A stretch of 13,570 nt of DNA from an uncultured Chloroflexota bacterium (GTDB lineage Bacteria > Chloroflexota > Dehalococcoidia > Lucifugimonadales > CAJWER01): NCBI GenBank assembly GCA_913030785.1, contig CAJWER010000065.1, positions 1 through 13,570 of the forward strand, read 5' to 3'. The notes below the pieces were generated by a model. It searched no databases. It had not been told where the DNA came from and saw nothing but the letters and a program-made list of their open reading frames with translations. How positions within the stretch are numbered: the first letter of the stretch is position 1; each line of letters opens with the position of its first letter. Of the stretch, positions 6,166 to 13,060 are shown in pieces. The position numbers were made by a program, and so were the translations under genes.

Positions 6166-6232
6166 CACAAGGGGGAGTCCAGAGGGGTACGCCCCTCTGG
6201 TAGGGGTCTGGGGGCCAAGCCCCCAATTGTCC
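6166..6232. repeat. Paired-hairpin GC repeat, copy A
   Basis: Two perfect hairpins lie side by side: CCAGAGGGG-tacg-CCCCTCTGG (6179-6200) and TGGGGGC-caa-GCCCCCA (6209-6225), followed by ATTGTC. The layout matches, in reverse, an element at 11233-11285. It sits between two divergent operons. A short T-poor tail argues against simple intrinsic terminators. Confidence 0.65.
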
Positions 6233-6251
6233 TAGCCTCCCACACCTCAAT

Positions 6252-6266
6252 CCGATATAGTATCGG
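6252..6266. promoter_or_regulatory. Perfect dyad, possible operator of the divergent cassette
   Basis: CCGATA-TAG-TATCGG is a perfect 6-bp dyad with a 3-base centre, 26 bases before the ATG at 6292. It contains the -10-like TATAGT (6256-6261), so a protein binding here could block transcription. No -35 at proper spacing is evident, and no regulator gene lies in the window. Confidence 0.35.
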
Positions 6267-6291
6267 CGGCGAATGGAGGTTCTTTACTGAT

Positions 6292-7275
6292 ATGACACAG
6301 AAGATTGGCTTGCTAGGTTCGGACAACAGCCACGTTGAACGATTTTCCGAGATTCTGAATGTGGCCGACCACCCGTCATACTGGGCCGACAGCGGTGCCC
6401 GGGTCTCGGTGATCTGGGGCCCAGACCCTGAGAGGACCCGGGAGGGCGCGGCCAACGGACAGATACCCATAATTGCAGACAGCCCGGAACAGGTCATAGC
6501 CGAGTGCGACATGGTGTTCGTGATCTCTCGAGACGCCGGCCTGCACCTGGGGTACGCGAAGCACGCCATCGCGGCGGGCAAGCCGCTCTTCGTCGACAAG
6601 CCGCTGACCCAGACACCCGATCAGGCGAGAGAGCTGATCTCACTGTCCCGAAAAGCCGGCATCCCCATGACTTCTTTCTCCACCCTGAGGTACGGCAGCG
6701 ACGCCATCGCCTTCGGTGAGGGAATTGAAACTGCCGGCGCAATTCGATACGCCTCCTACATGGGGCCCGCGGCCCGGAACAGTCCCCACGGAGGGGTCCT
6801 GTTCTACGCCATCCACTCCGTCGAGCTAATGCAGCATTTCCACGGCCACGACGTCACGTCGGTCCGCGCCGTGGAGAGCCCTCCGGGCGCCGATAGATCA
6901 AACATTAACGTCACCTGCACCTATGCAGACGGCACGCTGGTCTCCATCGCGCTGATCGGCGACGGCGTCTATCTGTTCTACATGATGGCGGTCGGGCAAG
7001 AGGGTATCGTCGAGGTGCCGGGTACGGCCCGGAACTACGCGGCGGACGCCGAGTCCCGTGCCCGCGCGGAGTCTGCGAAAACCCAGGTGGTGCGAGAGTC
7101 GGAAGACAAGCCCCGTGCCGACCACTACGAACTCGGGATGCGCCAGATACTGGGGGTGCTGCGAGGTGAGAGGCCGGGCATTGCAGATGAGGAGATGCTA
7201 GGCAGCATTCAGCTCTGCGCAGCAATTGAAGAGAGCCTGCAATCTGGTAAAGCGATTGACCCGCGCAGCTTGTAG
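6292..7275 (+). CDS. Gfo/Idh/MocA-like oxidoreductase
   Basis: A 327-residue protein. IGLLGSDNSHVERF (5-18) takes the place of the usual GxGxxA dinucleotide loop, an atypical version. CDMVFVISRD (72-81) and GKPLFVDKPLTQTPDQA (97-112) follow, with D102-K103-P104 matching the family's EKP/DKP motif, where the lysine is catalytic. The C-terminal half has GGVLFYAIHSVEL (166-178), with H174 in the place of the family's substrate-binding His. Such enzymes oxidise or reduce sugars, inositols and related hydroxy compounds with NAD(P). The start is ATG 6292; GGAGGT lies 12 bases ahead, a little far. The frame stays open upstream to 5917, but that part is antisense to the alcohol dehydrogenase. It opens a three-gene rightward set with the amidohydrolase and oxidase. 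Confidence 0.88.
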   Translation: MTQKIGLLGSDNSHVERFSEILNVADHPSYWADSGARVSVIWGPDPERTREGAANGQIPIIADSPEQVIAECDMVFVISRDAGLHLGYAKHAIAAGKPLFVDKPLTQTPDQARELISLSRKAGIPMTSFSTLRYGSDAIAFGEGIETAGAIRYASYMGPAARNSPHGGVLFYAIHSVELMQHFHGHDVTSVRAVESPPGADRSNINVTCTYADGTLVSIALIGDGVYLFYMMAVGQEGIVEVPGTARNYAADAESRARAESAKTQVVRESEDKPRADHYELGMRQILGVLRGERPGIADEEMLGSIQLCAAIEESLQSGKAIDPRSL

Positions 7276-7359
7276 TCGAGAAACCAGGTACAGCCCCACG
7301 AACACTATCCAGGTGGGCGATGCGGCCCCGGCGGGCGCAGTCCGCGAAACGAGGAAAGC

Positions 7360-8364
7360 ATGACCGACGAGACACGTGCCAATGAGATTGAGCAGGAGAT
7401 CTTCGCGACAGAGCTGGACTCTTTCGTCCCAGACAAGATCCTGGACGCCCACTCCCACATGTGGACACAAACGACCAACGAGGACGGCATTCCCCCCGGT
7501 TTCAAGGAGTTCGACGCGGATGTCACTATGGACATCTGGCGCAGCCGCCTCGACGACCTGCTGCCCGGACGCCAACAGTCTGCGCTATTCCTACCCCTGT
7601 CGATCCGAGGGTCGATAGAGGACGCCGAGCTCCAGAACGAGTGGGTATCTCGGGAGGCCCACACCGACCCGCTTTCCCGGCCCGCCATGTGGATATCGCC
7701 GAACATGGACCCGGACTACGTGCGCCAGGAGGTCAAGCGCCTCAGGCCTTCCGGGTTCAAGTGCTACCACACCGAGAGCCCGAGGGTACCTACCTTCGAG
7801 TCTGAGATACCGGAGTTCCTGCCCGAGGAGCACGTGCGCGTAGCTCACGACGAGGGTCTGACGATCACGCTGCACATGGTCAAGGAGCGGAGCGTCTCGG
7901 TGGCCAGCAATCAACATTGGATCAAGTACTACTGCGAGAAGTACCCCAACATGAAGCTGATACTGGCCCACGCGGCTCGCAGCTTCAATCCGGCGTTTGC
8001 AGACCAGGGCATGGAGTCGCTCCAGGGCTTGCAGAACCTGTATTGCGACACGTCTGCGGTGGCAGAGTCCGGCGCCTTTGAGACCATCATCCGGGTTCTG
8101 GGCCACGACCGGCTACTGTGGGGTAGTGATTGGGCGGTAAGCCATGCCCGTGGCAAGTACGTGTCCGTCGGGTATAGCTGGGTATGGATCGAGGCCGATA
8201 ACGTGCCGCCGCCCCGATACTCCACGCAAAGCCCCTTCGTGTTCAACGGCCTGGAGTCGCTAAGGGCGCTGAAGCAGGCAGCGAGGCACACGCAGCTCTC
8301 CGATAACCAGATCGAGGACATCTTCTTCGGGAACCTTGCCGGCGTGCTCGGTGTCGAGGGCTAA
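7360..8364 (+). CDS. Amidohydrolase 2 family metal-dependent hydrolase
   Basis: A 334-residue TIM-barrel hydrolase of the amidohydrolase-2 family. Metal and catalytic residues stand in order: H31 and H33 in ILDAHSHMW, K134 in SGFKCYH, H172 in TLHMVK, H204 in LILAHAARSF, and D257 in LLWGSDWAV. Members hydrolyse or decarboxylate small organic acids, lactones or amides (ACMSD, 2-pyrone-4,6-dicarboxylate lactonase, 4-oxalomesaconate hydratase). The start ATG 7360 has GAGGAA five bases ahead. It follows the Gfo/Idh gene by 84 bases and precedes the FAD oxidase by 14, so it sits in one operon with them. In that setting it probably hydrolyses a product of the dehydrogenases; the substrate is unknown. 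It is cytoplasmic, with no signal peptide. Confidence 0.9.
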   Translation: MTDETRANEIEQEIFATELDSFVPDKILDAHSHMWTQTTNEDGIPPGFKEFDADVTMDIWRSRLDDLLPGRQQSALFLPLSIRGSIEDAELQNEWVSREAHTDPLSRPAMWISPNMDPDYVRQEVKRLRPSGFKCYHTESPRVPTFESEIPEFLPEEHVRVAHDEGLTITLHMVKERSVSVASNQHWIKYYCEKYPNMKLILAHAARSFNPAFADQGMESLQGLQNLYCDTSAVAESGAFETIIRVLGHDRLLWGSDWAVSHARGKYVSVGYSWVWIEADNVPPPRYSTQSPFVFNGLESLRALKQAARHTQLSDNQIEDIFFGNLAGVLGVEG

Positions 8365-8378
8365 CAAGTGAGGGCGCC

Positions 8379-9647
8379 ATGACGCAAAAACGCGACGTGG
8401 TCGTGATCGGAGGCGGGGTGATCGGGGTATGCGCGGCCTACTACCTGCAGCGGGCCGGGCGACGAGTCACCCTTCTCGAGCAGGGCGAGATAGGCTCTGG
8501 CAGCTCCCACGGCAACGCGGGCTGGATTGTGCCCAGCCACAGCGTCCCCTTGGCCGAGCCCGGAGCAATACTGCGAGGCCTCCGGTGGATGTTCAACCCC
8601 AAGAGCCCCTTCTATATCAAGCCGCGCATTGATTTCGATCTGTTCCGATGGCTGCTCCACTTCCGAGCGGCGGCGAACAGCCGAGCGGTGCAACGGACCG
8701 TGCCGGTAGCGCTAGAGCTTAGCCGGATGAGCCTCGCTCTGTACGAGGACCTGGTCGCCCGCGAGGAGCTGGACTGCGGCTTTGCCAAGTCTGGCCTGCT
8801 GGGCATCTACAGGACTTCGCGTGGGTGGGAAGACGCGCTGGAGCAGGCACGACTGCTCTCAGAGTTTGGCATCCCAAGTCAGATCCTCAACGCCGCTGAG
8901 GTCGTGCGGATGGAACCGAACGCACGCGACGACACCACCGGCGGCGTGTTTTTCGAAGGCGACGCAAATGTGCGTCCGGGGGCCTTCGTCAGGGAACTCG
9001 CGCTGAGGCTGTACGAGAGCGGATGTGAGATTCGGACCAATACCGAGGTGCTCGGTTTCGATGTCTCCTCCGGTCGCATCACATCGATTAGGACATCTGA
9101 CGAAGAGTACACCGTGGACACGGTGGTACTAGCGGCCGGGGCCTGGTCACCGAGGGTTGTGAAGGAGTTAGGGCTGCGACTGCCGGTCCAGCCGGCGAAG
9201 GGCTACAGCATTACCTTCGAATCTCCTGGCGAGCCTCTCAAACAACCGCTGATGCTGGCCGAGGCCAGGATCGGAGCCACGCCCTTTGGGCAGCAGCTGC
9301 GCCTCGCCGGTACTCTCGAGCTGTCCGGGATCAACCTGAACGTTCGAGGTCGGAGGGTCAATGCGATCAGAGAGGCCATGGCCGAGTACCTGACATATGA
9401 TATCTCTCCGCGAGAGGAGAACGTGTGGGTCGGGATGAGGCCTCTGTCCCCCGACGGACTTCCGCTGATCGGCCGGGTGGGCAACCCGTCGAACTTGGTC
9501 GTCGCCACCGGCCACTCCATGACGGGCATGACGCAGGGACCGGCTACCGGAATGCTGGTGTCGCAGATAGTCCTCGGAAAGCCCACTGACATCGACATCG
9601 AGCCGATGAGTCCGCTCCGCTTCAGTGGTGGTGCTGCGCACGCTTAG
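8379..9647 (+). CDS. DadA-like FAD-dependent oxidoreductase
   Basis: A 422-residue protein of the D-amino-acid dehydrogenase/glycine oxidase fold. VVVIGGGVIGVCAAYYLQ (7-24) is the FAD-binding GxGxxG loop, and E34 in VTLLEQG binds the ribose. GSSHGNAGWIVPSH follows, as in DadA. VVLAAGAWSP, VQPAKGYSITF and a final MRPLSPDGLPLIG plus ATGHSMTGMTQGPATG complete the pattern. It likely oxidises a D-amino acid or related secondary amine to an imine, hence oxo acid and ammonia. The start ATG 8379 has GAGGG five bases upstream. It ends the rightward operon. Its last 20 bases match the 3' end of the unrelated hotdog gene at 1746, an oddity described under findings. Confidence 0.92.
   Translation: MTQKRDVVVIGGGVIGVCAAYYLQRAGRRVTLLEQGEIGSGSSHGNAGWIVPSHSVPLAEPGAILRGLRWMFNPKSPFYIKPRIDFDLFRWLLHFRAAANSRAVQRTVPVALELSRMSLALYEDLVAREELDCGFAKSGLLGIYRTSRGWEDALEQARLLSEFGIPSQILNAAEVVRMEPNARDDTTGGVFFEGDANVRPGAFVRELALRLYESGCEIRTNTEVLGFDVSSGRITSIRTSDEEYTVDTVVLAAGAWSPRVVKELGLRLPVQPAKGYSITFESPGEPLKQPLMLAEARIGATPFGQQLRLAGTLELSGINLNVRGRRVNAIREAMAEYLTYDISPREENVWVGMRPLSPDGLPLIGRVGNPSNLVVATGHSMTGMTQGPATGMLVSQIVLGKPTDIDIEPMSPLRFSGGAAHA
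9627..9647 (+). repeat. Gene-end repeat, copy shared with 1746-1766
   Basis: The last 21 bases of the oxidase gene, from GGTGGTGCTG to the stop CTTAG, differ at one base from the last 21 bases of the hotdog gene at 1746-1766 (minus). Both are read in the same frame and give a final Gly-Gly-Ala-Ala-His-(Ala/Thr)-stop. Confidence 0.6.
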
Positions 9648-9690
9648 GGGGGTGGGGCGGGGTATGTCCAGGTCTGTGTAGCCGGGTCGC

Positions 9691-11142
9691 CTAAAACGCC
9701 GGCAAAGGTGCATCGTCGCCCGTTTCGATCTGCCATTGACGGATGCGGGCCGCCATGTCGCGGATGCGGTCGCGGTGCTCGGGGGCGTCGAACAGATTAG
9801 TGGTCTCGTGAGGGTCGCTGCCGAGGTCGAATAGCTCCCCCTGGTCCGTGGCGCAGAGGTTGAGCTTCCAGCGGTTTGCAGTGATCACAGACCTTCGGGG
9901 CATTGCGGAGAGACGGTTGATAGCTTCGTTGCCCAGGTCGCGGTCACCTGCGCCGTTCCACTGCACGAACACGTCGTTGTCCCCGAGCGTGTTATTGCCC
10001 TCCAAAACCTTCGCACGGCTGCGACCCTGCAGGTCTTCGGGCACTGGCTGCTTCAGCAGTTCCAGCAGGGTCGGCACCAGGTCTACCTGTCCGATATTGC
10101 CACCGATGGTGCGAGGCTGCCCGTCTACAAACGGGGCCCGGATCAGCAGGGGCACCCTCGAAGCCTCCTCGTAGAAGGAGCGCTTCTCAAGCATCGCGTG
10201 GTCGCCGCCCATCTCGCCGTGCTCGCTGGTGAACACGACGACCGTGTTCTCAGCGAGGCCACTATCATCGAGGGCCGCCAAGATCTTGCCGACGGCGCGA
10301 TCCAGCAGGGTGATATTGGCAAAGTACTGGGCCCTCAGGCGACGCCACCCTGCCTCGGATGACAGATCATGACCGCCAACGACGTGGATCCCCGCAGGGT
10401 CCGACCGCTCTTCCGACAGATAGTAGTCCGCCCGCGCCGTGTTGAACTGAGATGTCCCGTCGGGACGCTTCAGGAACGCCGGGCCTGTGGGAAGGCTTTC
10501 GGGGTCATAGAGCCCGTCAAGGGGTCCGGTGTAGGGCGGGTGAGGCTCGACGAAATCCACAAACAGCATGAACGGGTTATCGCCCGCGCTCTGGATGAAG
10601 CGCGCCGCGTGGTCGCCCAAAAAGGTGGACTGGTGGTGTGCGATTGGGATGCGGTTCTTTTCGTCCTCCGAGAAGACCCTGGGCCCAAATGCGTCGGTCT
10701 TTGGCTCGTATCCGTGCTCGATCAGGTAGTGGTGGTAGTCGGAGAACCGGTCAGGCCTCTCGGTTGGCAGCAGGTGGAGGTCCTCGATGCTGATCCACTG
10801 CTCGAAACCGTGCTGCGGCACGAGATCGTTGCCCAGATGCCACTTCCCGAAGTGCCCCCGTAGATAATCATCGGAGACCATCTCGGCGATGGTCTTTGTG
10901 TCGGGCCTGAGGAAGATGCCGTTTCTCACCTGCCCCGATGTGTGTGGGTAGAGCCCGGTCATGATGGTGGAGCGAGCTGGCGTGCAGACGGGTTGGCTAA
11001 CGTAGGCGTTCTCGAACACGAAGGACTGCTCGGCGAGGCGATTCAAGGCCGGGGCCTGAATCCAATCGTTGCCGTAGCAGCGGAGCGAATCGTATCGCTG
11101 CTGGTCGGTCAGTATAAATAGCAGGTTCGGGGTGTTGGGCAT
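9691..11142 (-). CDS. Formylglycine-dependent sulfatase, cytoplasmic
   Basis: A 483-residue type I sulfatase. The N-terminus PNLLFILTDQQRYDSLRCYG carries the metal ligand D13 (with Q14). VCTPARSTIMTGLYPHTSG holds C53 and R57, the CxPxR formylglycine site. GKWHLG gives K100 and H102, VEPHPPY gives H201, and K320 sits in MLEKRSF. The metal motif near residue 306 reads SEHGEMGGDH, with Glu instead of the usual Asp in SDHG/SDNG. It should hydrolyse a sulfate ester (or a phosphonate monoester) after its cysteine is converted by a maturase not present in this window. There is no signal peptide, so the substrate is handled inside the cell. ATG 11142 is the only possible start (an in-frame stop is three codons upstream), and it lacks a clear Shine-Dalgarno. 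It converges on the oxidase gene, 43 bases away. Confidence 0.93.
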   Translation of the reverse strand: MPNTPNLLFILTDQQRYDSLRCYGNDWIQAPALNRLAEQSFVFENAYVSQPVCTPARSTIMTGLYPHTSGQVRNGIFLRPDTKTIAEMVSDDYLRGHFGKWHLGNDLVPQHGFEQWISIEDLHLLPTERPDRFSDYHHYLIEHGYEPKTDAFGPRVFSEDEKNRIPIAHHQSTFLGDHAARFIQSAGDNPFMLFVDFVEPHPPYTGPLDGLYDPESLPTGPAFLKRPDGTSQFNTARADYYLSEERSDPAGIHVVGGHDLSSEAGWRRLRAQYFANITLLDRAVGKILAALDDSGLAENTVVVFTSEHGEMGGDHAMLEKRSFYEEASRVPLLIRAPFVDGQPRTIGGNIGQVDLVPTLLELLKQPVPEDLQGRSRAKVLEGNNTLGDNDVFVQWNGAGDRDLGNEAINRLSAMPRRSVITANRWKLNLCATDQGELFDLGSDPHETTNLFDAPEHRDRIRDMAARIRQWQIETGDDAPLPAF

Positions 11143-11232
11143 GGTTGCTTAATCAGCGCCGTGCGGCGTACTGAGACCACGGAAGACCTAGGTCCCTCGC
11201 CCCCATCCACGGGAGAAAAGAAAAAAGAAAAT

Positions 11233-11327
11233 GATAATTGTGAGGGACACCCTCACACACCCGGCAAAGGGGCCTCGCCCCTCTGCACACCCCTAACAGG
11301 TGCCCGGCAGAAAGCCCCTCACAGGGG
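11233..11327. repeat. Paired-hairpin GC repeat, copy B (inverted), plus a third hairpin
   Basis: Perfect hairpin GTGAGGG-aca-CCCTCAC (11240-11256), then CAAAGGGGC-ctc-GCCCCTCTG (11265-11285, one mismatch), then CCCCT-cac-AGGGG (11315-11327). Read on the minus strand the first two mirror copy A at 6180-6232 in order, spacing and the closing CAATTRTC. The element lies in the 242-base gap between the sulfatase and fabF (11143-11384); the rest of that gap shows only an A-rich run at 11216-11231. Confidence 0.6.
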
Positions 11328-11384
11328 GGTGACGCTCTCTGAGAACGCTGAGGAGACTTGGGGGGGCACCAGGCTACAGGCTGC

Positions 11385-12635
11385 TCACTCCGCAAATCGG
11401 CGGAGGATTAGGCAGGCGTTTTGGCCGCCGAACCCGAAGCTGTTGGACATTACTGTGTCGACCTGCTGCTTCCGCGACACGTTGGGCACATAGTCGAGGT
11501 CGCATTCGGGGTCGGGATTGTGGAGATTGATCGTGGGATGAATCTCGTTCTCGAGGATGGTCTTGATACAAGCCACGGCCTCTACGGCCCCGGCGCCGCC
11601 GAGTGCGTGGCCGGTCATGGACTTCGTAGCGCTGATAGGCACCTTGTAGGCCTGCTCTCCAAAAGCCGCCTTGATCCCGAGGGTTTCGGCCAGGTCGTTC
11701 ATGGGAGTGGCAGTGCCGTGGGCGTTGATATAGTCGACCTCGTCCGCGGTTATTCCGGCATCCTCGAGCGCCCATCGAATGGCCCTGGCCGCACCGCTGC
11801 CATCCCGGTCCGGCTGCACTGCGTGGTACGCATCGGACGAGACGCCGTGGCCGAGAATTTCGGCCAGTATGGTCGCACCTCGGTTGATGGCATGTTCCAT
11901 GCTCTCGATGACCAGCAGCGCCGCTCCTTCCGCGGGCACCATGCCGTCGCGAGTCGCGTCGAAGGGCCGGCTGGCCTCTGTTGGATCGCCTTCATACCTG
12001 GACAGCGCCCTGATGATGTTGAAGCCGCCGAGGCCAAGCTCACAGATACCCGCCTCGCAACCACCGCCAAGCACGACATCTGTGGCGCCGCGCCGGACAA
12101 TTTCCGCTGCCTCGCCAATGCCCTGGGTCCCAGCAGCGCATGCTGTGACGATGGTGGATGTGTAGCCGGTGAGGCCATATAGGCGGCTGACGTTGGCCGC
12201 GGCCATGTTGGGCAGGATCATGGGGATAAAGTAGGGGCTCATTTTCATGCCGCCCCGGCTAATGAGGGTCCGCGAATTGTCTTCCATAGTCGGGAATCCG
12301 CCGACACCGTTGCCCATGACGACGCCGATCCTATCTCGATTGCTGTTATCCAGATCGAGCCCGGCATCCTCGATAGCCAGCCCCGCTGCGGCGACCGCAA
12401 GCTGCGAGAATCGGGCCATCCGCTTGTGTTCCTTCGGATCCATGAACTCGCCGGGGTCGAAATCCGACGCCTCCCCGGCGATTTTGCTTGGGAAGTCGGT
12501 GGTGTCGGCCTGGGTAATCGGCCCAATGCCCGACTCCCCGCGCACCAGAGAAGACCAGTAGTCGTCGATTGAATTGCCAAGGGGTGTTATGGCGCCCATC
12601 CCGGTGACAACTACTCGGGTTCCTTTGTTCGTCAA
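11385..12635 (-). CDS. fabF: 3-oxoacyl-ACP synthase II (beta-ketoacyl-ACP synthase)
   Basis: A 416-residue KAS II of standard length. RVVVTGMGAITPLGN opens it. The active site is complete: C166 in TIVTACAAGTQ, H306 in NAHGTATPMND, K338 and H343 in ATKSMTGHALGGAGAVE. VMSNSFGFGGQNA near the C-terminus is the family's glycine-rich end. It condenses malonyl-ACP with acyl-ACP to lengthen the chain. The start is TTG 12635 with GAGG about 8 bases upstream; no ATG or GTG occurs before the conserved VTGMG. It is on the same strand as the lipid operon but 9 kb away. The 5' side holds a hairpin and the remnant of folC, so its native promoter context may have been changed by the rearrangement there. Confidence 0.95.
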   Translation of the reverse strand: MTNKGTRVVVTGMGAITPLGNSIDDYWSSLVRGESGIGPITQADTTDFPSKIAGEASDFDPGEFMDPKEHKRMARFSQLAVAAAGLAIEDAGLDLDNSNRDRIGVVMGNGVGGFPTMEDNSRTLISRGGMKMSPYFIPMILPNMAAANVSRLYGLTGYTSTIVTACAAGTQGIGEAAEIVRRGATDVVLGGGCEAGICELGLGGFNIIRALSRYEGDPTEASRPFDATRDGMVPAEGAALLVIESMEHAINRGATILAEILGHGVSSDAYHAVQPDRDGSGAARAIRWALEDAGITADEVDYINAHGTATPMNDLAETLGIKAAFGEQAYKVPISATKSMTGHALGGAGAVEAVACIKTILENEIHPTINLHNPDPECDLDYVPNVSRKQQVDTVMSNSFGFGGQNACLILRRFAE

Positions 12636-12675
12636 TGGTTCGCCTCGCGATTTTGGTTCTTTGGAGCTGTAATAC

Positions 12676-12693
12676 TCCCCGCGTTGCCGGGGA
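12676..12693 (-). terminator. Hairpin between the folC remnant and fabF
   Basis: TCCCCG-cgttgc-CGGGGA forms a perfect 6-bp stem in the 92-base gap upstream of fabF, 35 bases after the folC stop. On the minus strand it is followed by AGTATTACAG, not a T-run, so it may be a weak terminator or a leader structure. Confidence 0.3.
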
Positions 12694-12727
12694 AGAAATC
12701 TCGGGCTACGCCAGGAAATTCGTCAAA

Positions 12728-12970
12728 TTAGACCGCTCCGGGCTGCGGCATATTGATGGTCCGATATGTTTCGAAGGCGACCCCTTCGATTTCCTCGATC
12801 ACCTCGGCCGCGACCGAGAGCGATCCCGTCGCCAGTACCAAGTCCCGCTCGCCCGCCTCACCGACCGCCCTGCGTACGGCTTCACCGACCGCATTCGGTC
12901 CTTGCTCGACGCGCAGGCCAATTTCTCTGACCGTCGTGACTATGGATTTTACCGCAGCCGCCTTTGGCAT
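12728..12970 (-). pseudogene. folC: Folylpolyglutamate/dihydrofolate synthase C-terminal remnant
   Basis: The 80 residues match the C-terminal domain end of FolC. MPKAAAV resembles the HPRAA stretch, REIGLRVEQGPNAVGEAVRRA follows the amphipathic region, and ERDLVLATGSLSVAAEVIEEI is the typical family ending (DDLVLVTGSLYLVGEV). FolC proteins have over 400 residues, so the ATPase and ligase core is missing. The frame is open upstream to 13025, but those residues do not resemble FolC; homology fades at about 12973. No Shine-Dalgarno sequence precedes ATG 12970. FolC adds glutamates to folates; this remnant cannot do so alone. It runs in the same direction as fabF. Loss by deletion or an assembly break are both possible. 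Confidence 0.6.
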
Positions 12971-13024
12971 TGAGTACCAAGATTGAGCGCATGCTGATCC
13001 CCTACGATGTGTAGAACCAACAGT

Positions 13025-13060
13025 TTAATATATTAACGGCGTGGCAAAAACCGCCCACGC
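13025..13060. other. AT palindrome plus GC hairpin at a probable junction
   Basis: TTAATATATTAA (13025-13036) is a perfect 12-bp palindrome. It is followed directly by GCGTGG..CCACGC (13039-13060), a 6-bp stem with a 10-base loop that includes CAAAAACC. The pair lies between the folC remnant and the sulfatase fragment. It could be a terminator for a minus-strand gene or mark a recombination site. Confidence 0.3.

Noticed and set aside
6115..6168. Alternative upstream start of the alcohol dehydrogenase
   Set aside because: GAGGAGG stands directly ahead of ATG 6114, and the extra 18 residues resemble nothing in the family.
5917..6291. Upstream extension of the Gfo/Idh frame by 125 codons
   Set aside because: It runs through the antisense of the alcohol dehydrogenase and the hairpin repeat; the conserved fold starts at ATG 6292.
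7276..7359. Possible promoter or hairpin between the Gfo/Idh and amidohydrolase genes
   Set aside because: No convincing -35/-10 pair or stable stem was found; only the ribosome binding site before 7360 stands out.
11421..12182. Plus-strand open frame of 253 codons inside fabF
   Set aside because: Antisense to fabF, whose full Cys-His-His active site is intact.
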